Assembly (NCBI GenBank): GCA_000310025.1
Contig: FN649751.1
Location: forward strand, 6,795,966-6,859,965
From: Ectocarpus siliculosus
Lineage: Eukaryota > Sar > Phaeophyceae > Ectocarpales > Ectocarpaceae
Direction: 5' to 3'
Length of the DNA: 64,000 bases
Shown here: piece by piece, positions 1 through 12,673 of the stretch
How positions within the stretch are numbered: the stretch's first letter is position 1
Layout of the letters: the number at the start of each line of letters is the position of its first letter
Position numbers and translations under genes: made by a program
The notes under the pieces: generated by a model
Told to the model about the DNA's origin: nothing
The model's database searches: none
The model's input: only the letters and a program-made list of their open reading frames with translations

Positions 1-110
1 TCTTGTGCTTACTTCCTTGGGTACGGATGACAGCTACGTATGACTTAATTTATTTTCTGGTGCTTTCACTTCCAGAGACAGTTGTAAGCACTGTGTAACT
101 GCCTCGAGGA
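1..110 (+). repeat. Dispersed repeat, copy at window edge
   Basis: The first ~110 bases closely match 35205-35310. They share the stretch from TGCTTACTTCCTTG through GTACGGATGACAGCT to AACTGCCTCGAG, with scattered substitutions. The copy runs off the left edge. At 35 kb the same sequence follows directly on another repeat (35022-35165) that has an inverted copy at 22845-22995, so both are probably parts of one element. No coding capacity was seen. Confidence 0.7.
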
Positions 111-1996
111 TGAACGGGGCGGGGGGGTACCCAGTAGGTGAAAGTTAACGTTACCACAGCTCTCACACAGCACAGCAGGTAGGTGTAGTATCAAGTGTGT
201 GGTGTTTGCACTCTGTTTCCGCCCGTGGACGCACACGTCTGACGACAGTTACATCTATCAGCTGTCGCTCGTATATCTTTTTAGGGTTTCTTTGGTCTGA
301 GACGTCCCTCTTTCCGCCCATCGCTCAGATAGACCACCCCACCACGTTCATATCTGAGGCATGGCATGGCATGGGTCGCTGTTCAGCTGCCTCAGATTCT
401 CAGCGGGAGCTACTGTAGTAAACCACAAAATATTGCATCGCAGGGCACAGACCCGTCCGAGCGTCCTGTCACCACCACTGGGCAGAGCTGCTCCCCCGAT
501 GCGGGCGGTGGGTGTCTACATGTAAGTATGCGGTGGTCACTGTGGAACCGGCAAGGAAGGGTGGGATGAGACACGGTTCAACAAAACAGACCACAGCTCT
601 TCTTGCCTACAACCGGTTCAGAAGAACACCCAGACCATCAGCTGTAGTTCACACGAACTGCTAGGAGGTGGCCCAAAGTTGCTTTTTGTTGCTCTCTACA
701 GCTCCACCTCCTCTAGACAGCTGTTGCGGTTTGGAATGATGCTTAAAAATCTCTGTGCGAGGGTTCTTTAAGGTTGAAGTTGCTGCTGCTACCAATTAGC
801 TGGCGCTGAATCGCCGCCTCTCTCTTTCGCTTGATTGAAACAAGAAGCTGATCGGCTGAGAGATTACTTGCAAGAAGCCTTGAGGGTGTTTGTCTGAGGT
901 GACAACATCACCGAAAGATGCTCCTGGCACCTTGGATGATAGATGGCAGCAGCCAGCCAACCTACTATTTTCTTTCTTGTGTAGACAAGGGAAGAAGCGG
1001 CGTGGGAACGGCGCGCTCGAATCTTTCGGCCAATCAACGGAGGGCAGGAGCCACGTGATGCCGAAAACAATTTGAGCCTCTTTTCGATCTCTTAGATGCC
1101 AATTTTTGTCTGGGCGATTTTATCTGAGAAAAAACGATTTTTTTTCCCGAAAACCCTCAATACCTTCACCCGCCTCCTCTCAAACCCAAGACAACATTCC
1201 GACGTCCTAACTTTAAGCCAAAACAGGCAACATGGCGGGTTCTCAAGCGGGTTATTGGCGTTGTGAAACTCCCGGCAGAAACATCGATACAAGTAGAGGA
1301 CTTCATGCAACAGCTACGTGCGTGCTGGCATGTCGCAGGGGCGGCGCGGTGGACGGCTGCAGCTGCACAGCAATCCGCCACCTGAGTCCATGCCACCCAA
1401 GATGCTCCACGTGCCGTTACAAACCCAATCAATCCCCCGAACTGTGGTCGCTTAATCGCTCAAGGCAGCTGGGATCTTGAATGATATGGCCCCTACTTTT
1501 GAAGACTTTTCTGGCCTCATCTTCAGTAGAAACCGACGTTTGTGGTCACGAAAGAGAGAAGGCAGCAGATACCTAGCCATGCTGCGAGGTGGTTGGATAC
1601 AACGGGAGCGTCCGCAGAAGCGCTAGTATACCAGAACAACATTTGGAAGTACTTGCTAGCAAAATATCGTATTGGTTGTGACCTCGGTTCCAATTGTTTT
1701 TTCGTTGAAGATTCTATTTATTTTTTCCTCGGGGTACGCTTTATGATCGCGTTCTTGGGTGTACTGCTTTGCCAGGCAGGATCACGAACGATGAGGAGTT
1801 GTTCATCAGAGACTCCTTTCAGTTGTCGACCCATGCTGTGCACTTTTTCAAGAACAAGCGCTTGCGAACGCGACTGAATCCATCCCCAAGTCAAGTCTTC
1901 CCTCCTTCACACCGCCTCCAACGCTCGAGTGCTGGTTGCAGCAAAGCCCGTTGCCATTGCTTCAACGACGATTGAACTGTTCGCTCACTGCTGTAG
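111..1996. other. Upstream or intronic region of the first DUF4139 gene
   Basis: No convincing exon was found. By analogy with the paralogue at 53202-60405, whose intron 1 is about 1.15 kb, the first exon of the gene starting at 1997 was expected here. Nothing resembling the conserved start (AVTVFCK, KAEVTRVINFSS) is present on either strand. The exon may lie left of the window, may have been lost, or may have diverged. Confidence 0.5.
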
Positions 1997-3642
1997 GTGG
2001 AGCTGACCGGGCTTCCTTGGAATGGTTCCATCGAGGAGCAGAGCCTTACTGTCAAGGGCTCCGGCCACTGCACCATCCTGGATGCCTCGTTTTCCGAAGA
2101 TGACTCCACAGTCGAAGACAAACCTCTATCCTCTGCTACTCCCTCCGAGGTAATGCTGTAAGCTTGTAGTACTATGTTTAGGTGCCGCGCATTTCTTCCT
2201 CTTTTTTGAGATGTTGTTGTCTTGACTCATAGAAGAATTGTACGCGTGGTGGGGGCTGTTGCTTCCACTACTGGACTTTTGTATCGCGGAAGCTGCTCAT
2301 TGATTTTTTCTTGTCGGCATCTGAGCAGTGCAGGTAGTGTTGTTGTCGTTGTTGTTGTTGGTGTCTTGAGACCGAAAAAAGTCGATCTCTACTCAGTACC
2401 TTCCACATTTCGCACTGTTCTATCTCACGCAGCCGCCTTCCGTGGCCACAGGCTACCTGACCGCAAAAGGGTACAGGGTACATCTAATATTAATAGTTCG
2501 GACATCTAACGGCACACAACAGCACCAAAATTATTCGACGCAACCGCGATAAATTAATGCTTCCGAAACAGAGAGAAGAGTTATTGCCGCAGGTGAGGTG
2601 CCGGACAGAGAAGGTCGATCAAGTCTCTGTGTCGGTGTTTTGCCTTTTTCGCCTTTGTCACGGCTGTGATCCTCGATATTTCTGCTTTCTTAGGGCTCTG
2701 ACACGGCACAATCACGAACGTACACGTACGGCAGTGACCTTTGCCACTCCTCGCGGAACCAACCCGCCGTCCTCAACACCCAATCACATTTCCACGCACA
2801 CCCTCTCGTTCACGCGGGCTACCCCTACCCTTCTACTCCCGCACAAGAAGAAGGAAAATGAGCAGGAGCAGGCGAAGGCCGTGGCAGCACTGAGAACGAA
2901 GATGCAGGCTCTGAAGGAGGACCACGCCGTCCTCGAGACGCAACTCTATCGAACCGAGCAACTGCGCCAGGTGTGAACTTGGTCGTAGTAGTATGCCAGC
3001 AACTATTGTAGTTGAGCAAGGTTGTTGCCACAAAGTAAGCTTGACAGTGCCGAAAAACGTCTAGCATTGTACGCGTCAAGTTTTTGAACATGGTTGCTGG
3101 TGTTGCTGTCGTTTCCTGTTCCAGCTGGCAGACCGGGTGGTGGACAAGGCTACTTTGGCGTTCGAGCCTTCCGTGGGCGGGCGTGTTTCTGGTGCACGGG
3201 GTGGGGGGGACGGCGACCCTGCTGCTGCCGCCGCCGCGAACGCCGCGCAAGGCTCGATGGACATCGCTAGTGTTAGCAGCGCCCTGGACTGGTGGGAAAG
3301 CAAAAGGGCCGATATCGATGAGAGGTGCCACCGCATCACGGTGCACGGAAAAAGGTGCGCCATGTACAGTGTTGTTGTCTCGTGCCGTAGCTTGTCCGCG
3401 AGAGAAACGGACTTGTTAGGGTCCGTGTTACGTGCTTTCGACTACAGTCGCGACCACTTCATTGACGTAGCAACGGATTTTATAAGCACCTATTACCGAA
3501 CATGAGGAAGATAGATAGATAGATAGAAGGGGGGGGGGGGGGAGCGAGGCAAGGGGCAGAGAGTTGGAGACAAAGAGAGACGGAGAAACAGAGGCTGTCT
3601 TCTACCGCCGCAAATACCCGGTCAGCCGAGCTGAGGGCGAGA

Positions 3643-3686
<44 letters not shown>

Positions 3687-6600
3687 AAGGAACGTTGCGA
3701 TGTGTGTGAATCTGTGCGACTAGGCAGGGAAGAGAGAAAGGGATCGCACACATTTGCACACTTGCCTCTACTTTTTGAACTTGATAGAACACGCTGTACG
3801 GCGTTGGGTCCTCTCTCTACCTCTTCCTGTGTGATTGTCCGGTGTGCGGCTTGTGCCCCGCTTAACCATGGTGAGATGCAATGCGGCCTCTGCCTACCCT
3901 TCTCCTGTTTGTGGTTTCAATACAGAGAAGCAAGTCGACGCTTGATTCAATGCTCTGCTGGTGACTACGTTGCTCTGCTGGAGAATGGAATCACCAGCAG
4001 TGCAAGTCCTAAAGAACACGCCGCCCCTGCCCTCCCCACCGCACTGCATGCCCACCACCGTGTCGTATTTGCACGAAACCTACGCGTGTGTTAAACAAAG
4101 GGTGGTCGATGCGATGTCGAAGCTAGACAACGAGCACGCCGCTCTGACGAAGCACTACATTGCCGCCAAGGCTGGGGGTGGAAGGGCGTCTGCAAAGGGA
4201 AATTTTTCGTTCTCCAAGCCGAAGCCGTTCTCCAAGCTGAAGCCGCAGGCGAAGGCTAAGGTGGTCGTCACGGTCGATGTAGAGGAGCTGCTGTGCCCCA
4301 TCGAGTTGGAGGTATGCATACACTTGTCGGAACGCGGGTGAGACTTTTTTCTCCACGCTGGCAGACGTGGTTGAACACGTGCATATCAAGCTCGGGGTTG
4401 AGACGAGGGGAGGCAGAGGCAGGGAGCTAGGGAGAGAGTGGGCGGGAGAGAGAGGGGGGAGGGGGGGAGCGGGGGGGGAGATGAAAAGATAATGGAGCAA
4501 AGAGATGCCGCATGCGTACGGGGCGGACGCTGGGGTACAACTAGGGGCACGCAGCCGCCGACCCGCAAACTGAATCACACGTGCAGGCTTGTGGTTGCAG
4601 CAAGTTTGCATTCGCGAAGTCGGCGCTGGAACAGCGTTGCGTTGATGCGAAGACAGGCAGGTTTCGGAAAAAAACATGCGGCACAAGAACGCGGCTGGCA
4701 AGCGAATTTCTTGAGGTCGTCCCGATACGATTCTGCGTGAACGTTTATGAGATTTGATATTACCCTCGCCTCGATGTTTCTCTTGTTCTCTGCCCCACCC
4801 TTCCTTGTTGCTTGCTCTGGATCCCCATGTGCCGCCCGCTATCTTTTTTCGTCTGACACCCGTCTCCCTGAAACCGATTTCGACTGAATGAGTTGACTCG
4901 AAGTGTTCTACTGGTTGACGCAGGTGTCCTACATGAGCGAACGGGCATCGTGGTTGCCATCGTACAGCCTGCGCGTGGACGCACTGACGGGTTGCATGTC
5001 GTGCACGTACTTCGGAAGGGTGTCCCAAAGCACCAACGAGGACTGGGAAGGTGGGCTCGGCTCGTCAAACCCGCCATGTTCTTGTCAGCACAGCACGCCT
5101 CCTCCCTGTAGCTTCATGGCCAACCTTCCTTCTGGATAGGCTATATGTTTGCGATGGGCATTGCGATCCCCGCCTGATGTCTTCCCTATTTCTAAGTCTA
5201 TCCCCCTCTGCTCAAAACAGTACAGTAGAGGCCGTTTTCTTTGTGGCTTGGGCTCGACGAACACGGTCGCTCCGAAACGGCGGAGCAGTCCTCCACCTAC
5301 GTTGTTCTCTGTCCTTTTCCCCCCCACAGAGTCGTTGACGGGTTGCTATTCGTCGAGGAGACAAGCGTACCCTTCTCTCTGTAGGATACCTTCTTCTTTT
5401 CAATCGAGTCTACTTCTAAACAAAACCGTCCTGATGACAATCAAATCCCGTCGGCGTGTTCTACGTATCTACCAACGGATCTGATCCTGGCTGTCGGCTG
5501 TTCTTCGACAGTCACTAGGCGCAATATCCATATTGCCGGTGACCCTGAGCCACCAAACTACGCCCGTGGCACATGCCCCGTGTACTCTATCTTTCCAATC
5601 CCGTCTTTGCCCCGCAGGCGTGGCGTTAAAGCTGTCTACGGCCGAGCCCTCCGCCCGCAGTACCCCACCTTTCCTGACAACAAAGACGGTGTCCCTCAAG
5701 TCTACCGCCGCTGCCCCGACACAGGTCAGAAGAGGGTTGACTCGCGTGTGTTTCGTGCTCTTCCAAGCCGCTTCAGTTCGCAGCTGCTGGCATCGTGAGT
5801 TACTCTGGCTTCGAGGAAAGATAGGGTGCTTTCGTTGTTTCGAATCCTCGCTTGACTCATCGGGGAAGACGCAAAGGGCCATACCAGCGGTTTAGAGCTG
5901 CCGCCACCGCCGCGTGGGCAGGAACCTAAACTCTCCCAGCTAGGCCAGGTATCATCGATGCCGTGCTAGCACTGCTGTTAGCTTCGTGGCCGCCAACATG
6001 CGACCACGCACGCACACCACCGCTTGCGTCGTACGAGGTGCGGCGTTGCGAGCAAACGCGCGTGGCAAGTTCCCGCAACCCTCACCGTTGTCGAATTCAT
6101 TTGCGGATGGCAGCGCGAATTAACGACTCCGGGAACATCGCATTCGCGCCCACCGTTGCCTTTCGCTCCCCCCCGCGTGTCGGCTCGAGACAGTCGCCGC
6201 CGCCTCCGCCTTCCCACGCCAGTGCGCACTTGTTTGGCGTGACATCTGTACCTGGTGCCGGCAAGACGTTTGAGGCAGCAGCACCGCAGGCCGGAGGTTT
6301 TATGTTCGATGCTACTCCGGCGCCTGCGACGGCGGCCCCTGCGGCAGCGCCGCAGGCCGGAGGTTTTTTTTTCGGTGCTGCTGCTTCGGCGCCGACGGCG
6401 GCGGCCGGTGCGGCGGCGGCCCCTACCTGCTTCGGTGGTGCCGCAGGTGCTGCGGCGACCCCTGCCGTCGGTGGCTTCGGTTTTGGCTTCGGTGCCCCGG
6501 GGCCGATAGCGGCAGCGACAGAGGAAGGGACGGGTGAGGAGTTCGTGTCCTCGGCCCCTCCGCCCCCCCCCGAGGCCAAGCCCGCCGTGGCTCAGGTCGA

Positions 6601-7049
6601 GGGCGGCGGAGTGGGTGCCGTTACGTTTGCCATCGAGAAGCCGGCCACCGTAAAGTGAGATACTTTTTACGTGCCTATGCTTAGAGCACGAAAGAGTGAG
6701 GCAGGTTTGAAGAGGAGTTGGACTGTTGAGATTATTCAGAGCGGACATGGGGTTGGTATGTGATTCCTGCGCAAGCACTGTTCAACGGGGGGGTTCGCAA
6801 TATGTACATCGGAAGCATTGATGGTTAGTGGCTCGAGTACGAGGAAGTCGGGGTCGGAAAGCAGGCAATTTCATGAGTCGGGGACACGGCTGCGGTAGCT
6901 TGACTGGCGTTTTTTAGGTCCGTACCCTGCATGTCTTTGGTGCGGACACTGGTTCTCGAGCACATAAAAAGCATTGGCTCAAACAGCCATGGCAATGCTC
7001 ATGATTTGTGTGTCAAGCTCGTCACCGCCATACTCTCGTTGGCCTGCTG

Positions 7050-7089
<40 letters not shown>

Positions 7090-10057
7090 AGGGGAAACGG
7101 GGAGTCCACGAAGCTGTCCGTCGCAGTACTGCAGCTATCCACGGATGTCGTCCACTACGTGGTGCCCTCAAGGGACGCCACCGCCTTTCTACAGGCCAAC
7201 GTGAGATCCGTATTCATGTGATACCTAGCTTGATAGTTTTTTTTATATACCCTGGGTTGGCCAAACCAGTTCGGAATGCAGCTTTTTCGGTTTCGCCCAG
7301 GAATGTTGCCTTGGGCGTTTGAGATCGATATCGACCAAGCACCAGTGGTGGAAATGCCTTTTTCTTGAACGTTAGGCGTCGTCACACGATCCGGCCCCTT
7401 TCCCCTTTCCCCTTTCGGCTTTCGTTCGACCGACCACCGTTTCACCTGTTTGTGGTTCCTGTGCCTTGAATGGTCCATTTCACCACCGTACGACGGCTCC
7501 CAAACGTGTGCCCCAGGCGACGAATAACACCGACTATCTACTCCTGGCGAGCGAAGACGTGTCCATCTTCTTCGACAACAGCTTCGTCGCCAAGACCAGC
7601 CTCACCTCCGTCTCTCCCGGAGAGTCCTTCCAGACCTTCCTAGGCATCGACCCCGCCGTTAAGGTGCGAACTTCCGCGTGGTGCGTTTCTAAAGTAAAGA
7701 GAACAACCCGCAACGATTTTGCAAGGTTTTCTTTTTGAGGTGCTCTATGAGAACAGCAGACACAAAAGCCCATCTAGTTTCTTTGTGGTGTGGTGTGAAT
7801 TGGGTGCGAGAGCGTAGGGACACAGGGGAAAGTGTCCCGGCAGTTTTTTGTTCCTTCTCCTGTCGGCGCCAACAACCCTGCAGTAGCCCACGCTCCCCGC
7901 TCGTTCCGGGAACGCTCACCCCCATGTCTCTGCCTCTTTGCTTCCTCACGTGCCTGCCATGTAAAACGGTGCGCCGAGTAGGTGAAGGTTGCACCGCCCC
8001 GCAAGACAAGCAAGCAGAAGGGGCTCTTCGGAAAGGTGGACCACGTCGCCCATATCCACAGGTGGAAGCCGAAAGATTTCTTTCGTTGCGAGGTGGAAGG
8101 AAGGCTTGGCGATATTGTTGCCCCGGTCATTCACTCACTTGCCTAGTTGACTTGAACGGGTTTGCGCCAAGGGTTGTGTCGCCATGAACGTTTCGGTGTA
8201 GCACGTGAGTGCAAGGCGGTGTACGAACATTTCATGCGTTTGTTCCTGTGCTGTGTACTGCTTCACCTGCTTAGGAAGAGCGGCGCGCTTCTTGCGGAAG
8301 GTACCACGCAGGGTTGCTGCCCCGGCATATATTTGCTGCGACCCCCCGCATGGCCGTAAGGCTAACATGCTCCAAGCATGACCCCGAACCACTTGATACT
8401 ATTTTTTGTTTGTAGCCCCCCCGGTGGAGTCGTTTTGTTCACGCTGTGGTTCATAGACAACGGTTTTGGTATTCATGGACAAGCGTACGGTGTGCCCTCA
8501 CTCGTTAGCCACGAAAATTGGCCATACCAACCATCTGTTGCAAAAGTGTTTTCTGTCCTTTTTTCGCGGCACTACACTGTTGGTCGCGATCGCGCGCTCT
8601 GACTAAAAGTTCCCTCTTCGTAATGTGGACGGCACTATGTGCACGCACGTTTGTTCAGCACGGTTATCTCCAACAAGAAGAAGGTGCCCGTGACTTGCGT
8701 CGTCATTGAGGCATTGCCGCTGTCCACCAACGAGATTATCAAGGTGGGTGTGCTCTGATCTTGTTGCTTCGGTCATGAACTTCACTCACCAGAGTTGTGG
8801 CTGGTGCAACATGATCACGGAGTACTGTGCACCCACGCGTGAGCAGGCTTGGGGCAAGCATGGAGAACTTGTGACCAACACATTTTATCCCAGGACTAGC
8901 ATAGCGAGCAGGGTTGACATGGAGCTGGGATGAGTTGGGGGGCGACGTTGGGCCTTTCGGAGCGATGGGTGGCACATCTTTGTATTTTTCGATTTTGAAG
9001 CCCGGAAAACATTAATTTTCAGCACCAATCGATTTTTCCCGACACGGGCACTGCAGCTGAAACCGAACTGCACGTCGGCAATGATTTTCCCACTGTTGGA
9101 GGCAGCGATCGCCGTATGGTGTGCCGGTCGATTGATGCCGCTTTGTTTCGCGATGAGTCTGCGGATGCCAAAGCGGTTTCAAGAATATCAAAGATAGCTA
9201 CATTATTACACCCGCTCTCCTCGAGGTGTTGGAAGAGATCAAGCAAACCTTGGAAGACCTGAGGCTTACGCAACGCAAATTCAACCTTGCTCAAGGGTAG
9301 GTGAACCAGACTGGAACATGCTGCGCTTTCCGCCTCGATCTCCCTTTTGGGCAACAACTGCAACCATGACAGGTCAAGCTTCAACAGCCCGCTCCTGCAA
9401 AGGTTACGGAGTCGGTGGAGGCTGTGAATGACGAGGCGCTGGTCGACGCTGGGTTGGCGATGTTCGGAGGACAGGGAAAGGATTACGAAGATGACGGTGG
9501 CACGACCAAGGGATCGACGGCGGCAGCCCCAGAGGTAGTGAAGACGGGTATCGCCGGAATTACGAAGGGGCCGACGAACCATCTGGTGAGAGGGAAGAGA
9601 GCGGGGGATTGAGGCACAGCGGCAAAGTGTTACAGTAGGGGGTGTGGCCGGACGCTTGAGATGGGGTGGGGACACATGTAGAGCAGCGCGTTGCTTGAGT
9701 GCTCTCAATTACTGAATGTGCGTGGCATCGCCAAGTTTGCCTTACATGCCACAACCGATTGCTTTCCCCTTGGTGTGAATGGCACCTTAGGTGCTGATTT
9801 CCGCACAGGCTCGAGATTTGGGTTCAGAGTTGCACATCCGTTTCTGTACGTAACGTCATGCCCTGCATCCAAGTCGCGCCCCCACCTCTCTCCATTACCC
9901 CTCTTTGGTGCATCGTTTTCGGCCATCAAACGGAACCATACCGGCCGCGGGACCGCAGGCGTGGGTGTTGAAGGTAGCTCCTCAGGACGACATCTCCATC
10001 CCGCTGGAGTACACCGTGGAGTGGCCCATTGGCAAGGAAGTGGTCTTCAAGGAGTAA
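1997..10057 (+). CDS. DUF4140/DUF4139 domain protein (mucoidy inhibitor A-like), copy A, first exon not seen
   Basis: Conserved protein of unknown biochemical role, related to the bacterial mucoidy-inhibitor-A/DUF4139 family. Exons: 1997-2149, 2848-2970, 3125-3354, 4101-4311, 4924-5050, 5618-5724, about 6053 or 6194-6654 (start uncertain), 7092-7200, 7517-7663, 7982-8061, 8659-8743, 9373-9585 and 9959-10057 (TAA). Phases agree at every junction and match exon for exon with the minus-strand paralogue. Visible landmarks are KGSGHCTILDASF, a coiled coil (KKENEQEQAKAVAALRTKMQ), WLPSYSLRVDALTG with STNEDWE, then FFDNSFVAKTSLTSVSPGES and a C-terminus ending IPLEYTVEWPIGKEVVFKE. A low-complexity Ala/Gly/Pro exon with FG-like pieces interrupts the DUF4139 part. 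The N-terminal exon (about 58 codons in copy B) is missing from view, so the ORF has no identified start. Confidence 0.85.
3508..3526. repeat. (GATA)n microsatellite followed by poly-G
   Basis: About five GATA units are followed at 3529-3541 by a run of G. Intronic in the first DUF4139 gene. Confidence 0.8.
3643..3685. repeat. (GA)n microsatellite
   Basis: Long GAGAGA run in the intron between exons ending 3354 and starting 4101. Apparent charged ORFs across it are low-complexity artefacts. Confidence 0.85.
7047..7091 (+). repeat. (CTG)n trinucleotide run abutting a splice acceptor
   Basis: About fourteen CTG/TGC units run straight into CAG, which is the acceptor of the exon starting at 7092. 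That acceptor is fixed by reading frame (VAVLQLSTDVVHYVVP) and by the paralogue. The repeat therefore replaces the usual pyrimidine tract. Confidence 0.85.
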
Positions 10058-10265
10058 TCCTGTACTTTATGATGCCGTGGAAAAGACGCACACACACGGA
10101 AAGCGTCGAGACGTCAACAATCGGCGCTGGTATCTAGCAGTTAATGGAATCAACGCGGTGCACGAAGTAGGTTTTCCTGCACGTGCAGTTGAGAATGGCG
10201 CTGCAGGGATACTTGGAATACATGCTGCTTAAGTGGAGTTCCACGTTGCCCTCCCGGGATTGTAT

Positions 10266-10336
10266 ACTTAGTTTTTGTCGATTGTTCGCGAGCGGTGCTG
10301 TTGTTAGTTTTTGTCGATTTTTCGCGAGCGGTGCAA
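10266..10336. repeat. Two-copy tandem repeat
   Basis: TTTTTGTCGATTGTTCGCG and TTTTTGTCGATTTTTCGCG, each followed by AGCGGTGC, occur about 46 bp apart as a short tandem duplication. Confidence 0.75.
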
Positions 10337-12579
10337 TTTTATCTTGGGTGCTTTTGTTTCTTTTTCTCGGTTTATTATCTGTTGGGTTTTGGTGTTTTGT
10401 GGTACTGTGCTGCATTTTGGTGTCGTCCGTTACGACGTGTGCTTGAGTCTTTGCCTCCCCAACGACAAGGAAGGACGTGCTGTATAGTGTCCAGCTGTTG
10501 TGCGTGGAACCAACAACAACGATAGCGCAACAACTGTTGGACGAATGTTGAGAGGTTGGTCTGAGTTGAGAACTAGCGGTGAAGAGACTTCGGCGGTGGA
10601 GAGATGTTGTACAGTAATAGGCAGATATGCCAATAGAAGCAAAGGTGTCAACTCTGAAGTCGGTACAAGAGCATAGTACAATAGACATGCAATGTGAGGG
10701 GAATTCGAATGGTGTGAAGGGGCAAACTGAGTATGCGCAATCGTGGTCGAATAACAACCGAGTATCCACGTCACAAGTTCCATTAAAACGAACACGCCAT
10801 TGGGCTTATCTTTCAGCGCGCAAACGGAGTAATTGATCGCCACGTGCTATCTCACCCCGCAAAGCACGTTTCAATTTTTTCTGGGCGTGTGAATCATTCG
10901 AAGAAACTTCTAGCCTAGAGGTATAATTTTCTCTGGTAAAGAATCGTCAAGTATTACTCTAGGAAAATATATAGGAAACGGGCGGGTATGAGGACACATC
11001 AATGTTTTTTTGATGTGATCATCTAGATACTGGTACCAAGCACAATGGGCTAATAATAGAAAGATTCCAATGATACCAACAATACGTTGGGGAAGCGGCC
11101 GTGGGCACACGGCAATCTATTTTTATGTGATCGTCTAGGTGTAGTCTATGGAGATCGGTGGCGTTACGCATCTTTCTCGCCATTTTCCCGGAGGGGTAAC
11201 GCGCAAGTGCGTTGTTCTCCTTTGGTCGCACCACCCTTGAGGCACTACAGTGTAAGTGGGTGATAGTTCATCTGTTCCGATCCACGCACCAGTACACCCT
11301 AAAACATAACGCGACTGATTCAAAGGGTGCTTCCACGACTGACGCCTACAAAAGACCAGCATTATTACGTGCAATGCGCCCTTCTCATCTGCGCGTCCTA
11401 CGATGTACGATAACGGGCTACTTAGACTATGTCTTGCTTGTATCTTGCAGAACCATCTTTCTGCTACTGTACCATCATTGAAGGACTGCACTACATGCAA
11501 TTTATCACATCGCGCAGCAAACTAAAAACCAATCACATGCCCAGATCACTTGAGTAATGATGCTGCTGCCAACTTGTTCGGCTCCCAATCACGCTGGTTC
11601 CATCGAGAATAATAATATTGGTTGCCATCGCTTGAAAACTACTTGCGAACATACTTTGAGCGATGGCAAGCGTGCGCCTGGACGTCGATTTCCAGCTCTG
11701 CTAGTCAGACGGGCTGTGATACACCTCCCCCGCACACCTCCGTCAACAATATCCGCCAACAATCATGATTTTCCGTCTCGACAAGATGCACGCACTCGTG
11801 TGCAGCGGGACCCAGGATATAGAGCTGGCGATGAAGCCGGAACAAAAATTAGCGTGTTGAGCCGATGGAGCCGGTTGACTTGGTTGAGCCTCTCGCGCAT
11901 ATGGTCGGAAACACCGAGCGACCCTGAAGCCGGCATCCTTATTGTTTGCGGGTGTAAAAGTTGGCCTTCGTCTTGCTTTGCAGACTATGTGCACCGGACA
12001 GCCACGGCTCGTAGTCATAGTAGCACCTTGGTATCTCGGTTTCTGTGATGGCTACGCGACTACTCGGTAGTAAATGATTTCCCGAAGAAGGGTTCTTTTT
12101 TTTTTTTTTCTGCGGGCTGTTCGGACATTTTTATTCTCACATTCTCATTTCACACCTCCCATCCCCCACCCACATCCCACCTCACTCCACAACCCGACAC
12201 CCCCCTTTCCTTTCTTCTCAAGCACCAGCCCGAAACCTCGACAGTATTCAAGAGTAACGACTCGCTCGTCGAGAGGTGAGTCTCGGTAGTGCCACCAAAC
12301 ATCGGAGCGTGACAAACACTGGTCGTGTGGTTTACAGTCTAGTTGACCCGATGATCCACGTCCATTCTCCGCAGTTTTGGTATCGATTTTTTGTTATATG
12401 TTTTTCAGGAGAACTTCGTCGCGCGGCGTGGTGTTGTGGCGCGTTGTACGTCCGCTGTGGTTTACCGGAATGCTGCCAATGCACCTCGATCTCGCCAAAT
12501 ACACGGTGGGCGGATGCTTCTGTGTCAAGCTCCAGTCTATGTAACCGTGGTCGACGTGAAGTGAATGAACGAACGGTGG

Positions 12580-12673
12580 TGAACGTCGAGCTGTCGGCGA
12601 GCGCCGAGCATGCACGTCGAGCTGTCAGCGAGCGCCGAGCATGCACGTCGAGCTGTCAGCGAGCGCCGAGCAT
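12580..12673. repeat. Three-copy 31-bp tandem repeat
   Basis: Three successive units begin GTCGAGCTGTC(G/A)GCGAGC and end CCGAGCATG. The second and third are nearly identical. No coding role was identified. Confidence 0.85.

Noticed and set aside
4123-5028. 301-codon open frame on the minus strand
   Set aside because: It overlaps two well-supported plus-strand exons and the intron between them, and its composition is low-complexity Ser/Pro.
5978-6778. 266-codon Arg-rich open frame on the minus strand
   Set aside because: It is antisense to the Ala/Gly/Pro-rich exon of the DUF4139 gene and is explained by GCX codon bias.
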